Source of the DNA: an uncultured Coriobacteriaceae bacterium
GTDB lineage: Bacteria > Actinomycetota > Coriobacteriia > Coriobacteriales > Atopobiaceae
Assembly (NCBI GenBank): GCA_900543875.1
Contig: UQSV01000017.1
Span: 1-29,046, forward strand
Length of the DNA: 29,046 bases
Direction of reading: 5' to 3'
Position 1 is the first letter of the stretch; each line of letters starts with the position of its first letter. A model generated the notes under the pieces. The model ran no database searches. It saw only the letters and a list, made by a program, of their open reading frames with translations, and was not told where the DNA came from. Both the position numbers and the translations under genes were made by a program. Shown here one piece after another: positions 25,826-29,046 of this stretch.

Positions 25826-27307
25826 ATGGGCAAGCCAGGAGCGTTTCTCGAGCAGGGACGCCAGGGTCACGGTACGCGCCCGGTTGAGGAGCGCACGAAG
25901 GACTTTGACGAGCTCTACGAGCCCCTCTCCCGCGAGCTGCAGCAGCTGCAGGCGAGCCGCTGCATGATGTGCGGCGTGGCCTTCTGCCAAAGCGGCGTGT
26001 CGTTTGGGCACGCCCGCCCCAGCGGCTGCCCCCTGCACAACCTCATCCCCGAGTGGAACGACCTCGTCTATCGAGGCCAGTGGGAGCAGGCCGCCGAGCG
26101 CCTGGCGCTTACGAGCCCCATGCCCGAGTTCACGAGCCGCGTGTGCCCGGCGCTGTGCGAGGCGGCCTGCAACCTGGGCCGCACCGACGAGCCCGAGACG
26201 ATTCACGACAACGAGCGCGCCATCAGCGACTGGCAGTGGGAGCACGGCGGCCCCACCCGCTTTGAGCCTGCGGCCGAGGGTGCTGCGCGCGTGGCCGTGG
26301 TGGGCTCGGGCCCGGCCGGCCTCGTGAGTGCCTGGGAGCTCGCCCGTCGCGGCGCCCGCGTGACGGTCCTCGAGCGCAACGACCGCGCCGGCGGCCTTCT
26401 CATGTACGGCATCCCCAACATGAAGCTCGACAAGTCCGTGGTCGAGCGCCGTGTGGCGCTCATGGTCGAGCTTGGCATCGAGTTCAGGCTGGGCGTCGAC
26501 GCGAGCGACGTGGCCGTTGCCGCAAGCCTTGCCAAGGAGTTCGACGCCGTGGTGGTCGCCGCCGGCGCCCGTGCACCGCGTGGCCTTGGCGCGGCTGGCT
26601 TTGACGAGGGACTCGCGGCCGGTGGCGTGGTCTACGCCGTCGACTACCTCACGAGCGCCACGAAGGCCGTGCTGTCTGGCGCGGAGCCCGCCATCGATGC
26701 CGCCGACAAGGACGTTATCGTGATTGGCGGTGGCGACACGGGCAACGACTGCCTGGGCACCGCGGTGCGCCAGGGTGCGCGCAGCGTGCGCCAGCTCGAG
26801 TTCATGCCGTGCGCGCCCGAGACGCGCATGGCCTCCAACCAGTGGCCCGAGTGGCCCAACGTCAAGAAGACCGACTACGGCCAGCAGGAGGCCATCGCCC
26901 TCATGGGTGGCGAGATGCGCGAGTGGGCCGTCGACACGCTCGAGGTGCTGCGCGGCGAGGATGGCTCCGTGAGCGGCATCGAGGTCGTCGACCTCGACTG
27001 GACCGGCGGCAAGCCCGAGCGCGTCGAGGCGTCGCGCCGCACGATGGACGCGCAGCTCGTGCTTATCGCCTGTGGCTTTACGGGCCCCGAGCGCTCGGTG
27101 TTCGAGGCGCTGGGCGGCCAGATTGCCGCCCAGGGCCGTCCGCTGCCGGTCATGGCCGGCGCGGGTTCGCACCGTGTCGCCACGGCGGGCGAGGGCGCCG
27201 CAGTCTATGCGGCCGGTGACGCCCGCACGGGCTCGTCGCTTGTGGTCTCCGCCATGGCAGACGCCCTGGCGTGCGTTGGCGAAGTTGCCGAGGCGCTGGG
27301 GTTGTAG
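25826..27307 (+). CDS. gltD: Glutamate synthase small subunit
   Basis: NAD(P)H-oxidising chain that passes electrons through FAD and 4Fe-4S centres to GltB. The 493 residues contain the Fe-S cysteines C46, C49, C54, C68 (SRCMMCGVAFCQSG..GCPLHN) and C107, C111, C115 (VCPALCEAAC), FAD-binding VVGSGPAGL (158-166), NADPH-binding VIVIGGGDTGNDCLGTA (about 295-311), and AAGDARTGSSLVVSAMADA near the end. The ATG is 1 nt after the gltB stop, with GGGAGGAAC inside the gltB tail serving as ribosome-binding site, so the two are tightly coupled. The similar flavin module in the 17814 gene is a paralogue with extra ferredoxin domains. Confidence 0.96.
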   Translation: MGKPGAFLEQGRQGHGTRPVEERTKDFDELYEPLSRELQQLQASRCMMCGVAFCQSGVSFGHARPSGCPLHNLIPEWNDLVYRGQWEQAAERLALTSPMPEFTSRVCPALCEAACNLGRTDEPETIHDNERAISDWQWEHGGPTRFEPAAEGAARVAVVGSGPAGLVSAWELARRGARVTVLERNDRAGGLLMYGIPNMKLDKSVVERRVALMVELGIEFRLGVDASDVAVAASLAKEFDAVVVAAGARAPRGLGAAGFDEGLAAGGVVYAVDYLTSATKAVLSGAEPAIDAADKDVIVIGGGDTGNDCLGTAVRQGARSVRQLEFMPCAPETRMASNQWPEWPNVKKTDYGQQEAIALMGGEMREWAVDTLEVLRGEDGSVSGIEVVDLDWTGGKPERVEASRRTMDAQLVLIACGFTGPERSVFEALGGQIAAQGRPLPVMAGAGSHRVATAGEGAAVYAAGDARTGSSLVVSAMADALACVGEVAEALGL

Positions 27308-27411
27308 GGAGCCTGATGCCTGTGGTCGCTGCCAGTCGTGGCCGCGGGGCCGCGTGGCGTGCTGGCTGTGGGGGCGGCACTCGCTTGCGAACGCTTCGTG
27401 TTTGACTTGTG

Positions 27412-27447
27412 GGGACCAGCCGCGTGCGTGCGGCTGGTCCCATTTTT
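27412..27447 (+). terminator. Intrinsic terminator of gltBD
   Basis: A perfect 12-pair stem (27412-27423 with 27430-27441) with a 6-nt loop, followed by ATTTTT. It lies about 105 nt after gltD. Confidence 0.93.
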
Positions 27448-27517
27448 GCTGCGGCTGGCTGGTACCATCGCGCTGACACGACGAGCGCCGGCGCGTCCGG
27501 CGAGAGGGGAGAGCGCG

Positions 27518-28036
27518 ATGAGCGAGCAGGTTGTCCACGGTCAGGTTGAGGCCATGGCAGATGCGGAGCAGATCCTTCGCGTCGAGCGGGTGCGTGAGGT
27601 GCTCGTTGCCCAGCTCGTGGGCCTGGGCGCCACGATGTGCGCCGCGATGGATGCCCACGAGGGCTTCGTGCCGTGCGAGCACGCCTTTGGCGTGGTCATC
27701 GAGGGCGCTGCTGCGGTATGTGCCTGCGAGGACGAGACGCGTCTCGAGGAGCTTACCGCTGCCGTGCGCGCCCGCTCCGAGCACGTGGCCGAGCACCGCG
27801 GCGTGGCGATGGGCGCGTCCGCGCACGTTGACTTGACAGACGTAGACGCTGTCTCGCTGCTGCTATGCGTGCTTGGCGGAGCCCCTCGCATGGCGCGTGC
27901 GATGCGTGCGGGCGTCATGTCGCAGGAGGCCAACGTGGCGCTCGTGCGTGCGCTGGCGTGCCTGGGCGAGAGGGACCAGGACCTGGCGCCGTGCGTCCGC
28001 GAGCTCTCCGGCGCCATCGCAAGACTCGCGCTGTAA
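27518..28036 (+). CDS. Hypothetical protein
   Basis: A 172-residue, mostly helical, acidic protein that I do not recognise. The ATG at 27518 follows GAGAGGGGAG at 6-8 nt, and codon use matches neighbouring genes, so it is likely real. Features seen are an N-terminal helix rich in Glu/Val/Arg, FVPCEHAFGVVIEGAAAVCACEDE with three cysteines in the middle, and a C-terminal ALACLGERDQDLAPCVRELSGAIARLAL helix. There is no signal peptide and no clear membrane helix. It stands alone between the gltBD terminator and a convergent methyltransferase gene, so context offers no function. TGGTACCAT at 27460-27468 could be an extended -10. Confidence 0.7.
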   Translation: MSEQVVHGQVEAMADAEQILRVERVREVLVAQLVGLGATMCAAMDAHEGFVPCEHAFGVVIEGAAAVCACEDETRLEELTAAVRARSEHVAEHRGVAMGASAHVDLTDVDAVSLLLCVLGGAPRMARAMRAGVMSQEANVALVRALACLGERDQDLAPCVRELSGAIARLAL

Positions 28037-28215
28037 GGCACGGGTGTAGCCGCGGTCGTCGCGCTTCTCGCGTTGATGGTGCTGGCCGTGCCCGTGTGGC
28101 GAGCGATGCCCTGCGTCGGCAGCGTCATTCGCACCTGTCGTGCTTCTCGCACGGATCTTGCGCTTCTCGGCATATTCGAGTGGATGTGATTCTCGGCGTC
28201 GAGCTAATCGGTTCA
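28037..28215. other. Convergent intergenic region with mini-hairpins
   Basis: No protein-like frame is convincing. Three short stems share a CTTCT/TTCTC loop: CGCG-CTTCT-CGCG (28060-28072), GTGC-TTCTC-GCAC (28140-28152), and a third imperfect copy at 28159-28173. Confidence 0.55.
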
Positions 28216-28254
28216 AAAGGAGGGGCGGACAACCTTGCTGGCTGTCCGCCCCTC
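28212..28254 (-). terminator. Intrinsic terminator of the methyltransferase gene
   Basis: Arms 28243-28254 and 28220-28231 form a perfect 12-pair stem with an 11-nt loop. Read on the minus strand it is followed by CTTTTGAA. It lies 26 nt beyond the stop at 28281. Confidence 0.85.
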
Positions 28255-28280
28255 TCGCATACATGAGTTGTGGGCTGGCC

Positions 28281-29045
28281 CTACTTGGCGTCGGCCCAGA
28301 CGCGCTCGGCCACGCGCTTGACCAGCGCGACCTTGGCCCACTGCTCCTCCTCGGTGAGCTTGTTGCCGCACTCGCAGGAGGCAAAGCCGCACTGCGGGGA
28401 GAGGCAGAGGTGGTCGAGGGGCACGTAGTTGGCCGCCTCGTTGATGCGCTGAACCAGCAGGTCCTCGTCCTCGAGGCCCGGTTGCTTGGAGGTCACGAGG
28501 CCCAGCACCACGTACTTGCCCTCGGCCACGTGGGCGAGCGGCTCGAAGCCGCCGGCGCGCGGCGTGTCAAACTCGAGGTAGAAGGCGTTGACGTTCTCCT
28601 TGGCGAACAGGTACGGCGCGATGGGGTCGTAGCCGCCCTCGAAGGCGTAGGTGGAGTGGTAGTTGCCGCGGCAGACGTGCGTGTTGATGCGCAGGTCGGC
28701 CGGCGCTGCGTCGAGCACGCGGTTGTTGATGCGCAGCAGCTGCTCTTTGATGCGCGCAAGCCCCGCCTGATCCGTGCCGAAGAACATCTCGGCCTTCGGG
28801 TCCACAAGGCACCCCCACGAGCAGTCGTCGAACTGCAGATTGCGGCAGCCGGCTGCGTAAAGCTGACTGATGAACTGGCCATATGCAGCAACAATATCGT
28901 CTTCAAGCGCGATATCGTCGGCGTAGTGCGCCTCGGTCGCTTCGCGATTCATGGGCATGATGAACTGCTCGATGAACTGGGCGGGCGCCGGGATAGTCAG
29001 CTTCGCCGTGGTCTGCTCGTCCTCGAATTGCGCCACGAAGCGGTA
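28281..29045 (-). CDS. MetE/YxjG-like cobalamin-independent methionine synthase family protein (5' end cut off)
   Basis: Predicted zinc-dependent methyltransferase related to the C-terminal half of MetE, transferring a methyl group to homocysteine or another thiol. About 254 residues are visible and the frame runs open off the right edge, so the GTG near 29036 is internal. The zinc ligands are seen in NTHVCRGNYHS (His and Cys), in AFYLEFD (Glu) and in LSPQCGFAS (Cys). GCRNLQFDDCSWG is the conserved barrel strand. The length fits single-domain YxjG/YxjH-type proteins (about 370-380 residues) rather than full MetE (about 750). The methyl donor of this group (methyl-folate or another compound) is uncertain. 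A terminator follows. It could act with MetY, which makes homocysteine. Confidence 0.88.
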   Translation of the reverse strand, partial: YRFVAQFEDEQTTAKLTIPAPAQFIEQFIMPMNREATEAHYADDIALEDDIVAAYGQFISQLYAAGCRNLQFDDCSWGCLVDPKAEMFFGTDQAGLARIKEQLLRINNRVLDAAPADLRINTHVCRGNYHSTYAFEGGYDPIAPYLFAKENVNAFYLEFDTPRAGGFEPLAHVAEGKYVVLGLVTSKQPGLEDEDLLVQRINEAANYVPLDHLCLSPQCGFASCECGNKLTEEEQWAKVALVKRVAERVWADAK

Positions 29046-29046
29046 G

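Overview
This window is a GC-rich chromosomal segment (by eye about two thirds G+C) from a strict or facultative anaerobe. The gene set fits the actinobacterial class Coriobacteriia (Collinsella/Olsenella-like): a group-B [FeFe] hydrogenase, a clostridial-style cysteine-rich HisRS, a large clustered-Fe-S flavoprotein and anaerobe-type metabolism in high-GC DNA. The lineage is inferred; no rRNA gene is present to confirm it. Nothing in the window looks like a phage, plasmid, insertion sequence or CRISPR locus.

Layout. 1-1890: end of a NMT1/THI5-like (pyrimidine or other cofactor) ABC importer operon, with the 3' part of the binding lipoprotein, the ATPase and a terminator. 1924-3045 (-): Gfo/Idh/MocA oxidoreductase. 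3229-3304: tRNA-Thr(CGU) with its own promoter and terminator. 3455-3606: an intergenic block of 30-bp repeats around a perfect 18-bp inverted repeat. 3709-5406: HAD phosphatase and EamA-type permease. 5407-5777: a gene-free stretch with two CCTAGG-centred palindromes and a tandem 20-bp duplication. 5778-6842 (-): threonine aldolase family enzyme. 7086-9139: hisS and an RluA-type pseudouridine synthase. 9339-10967: monomeric group-B [FeFe] hydrogenase. 11177-12451 (-): metY. 12746-13438 (-): phosphoglycolate phosphatase-like HAD enzyme. 13685-16432: ppc (TTG start). 16433-16969: gap holding a decayed gene fragment. 16970-21026: hypB, a 927-residue Fe-S/FAD/NAD(P) oxidoreductase, then hypA. 21178-27307: gltB-gltD. 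27518-28036: hypothetical protein. 28281 to the right edge (-): MetE/YxjG-like methyltransferase, truncated by the window.

Functionally the window combines nitrogen assimilation (GltBD), anaplerosis (Ppc), sulfur/methionine metabolism (MetY, MetE-like), and redox/hydrogen metabolism. The least ordinary part is the hypB-oxidoreductase-hypA cluster. Nickel-insertion factors normally serve [NiFe] hydrogenase or urease, but here they flank an electron-transfer flavoprotein with no nickel enzyme in sight, and a strong terminator-like hairpin sits just upstream of hypA. Other items worth following are the symmetric 30-bp repeat block, a short CTTCTCG-core motif over-represented between genes, a REP-like palindrome before gltB, and a near-absolute preference for TTT over TTC in Phe-Gly codon pairs.
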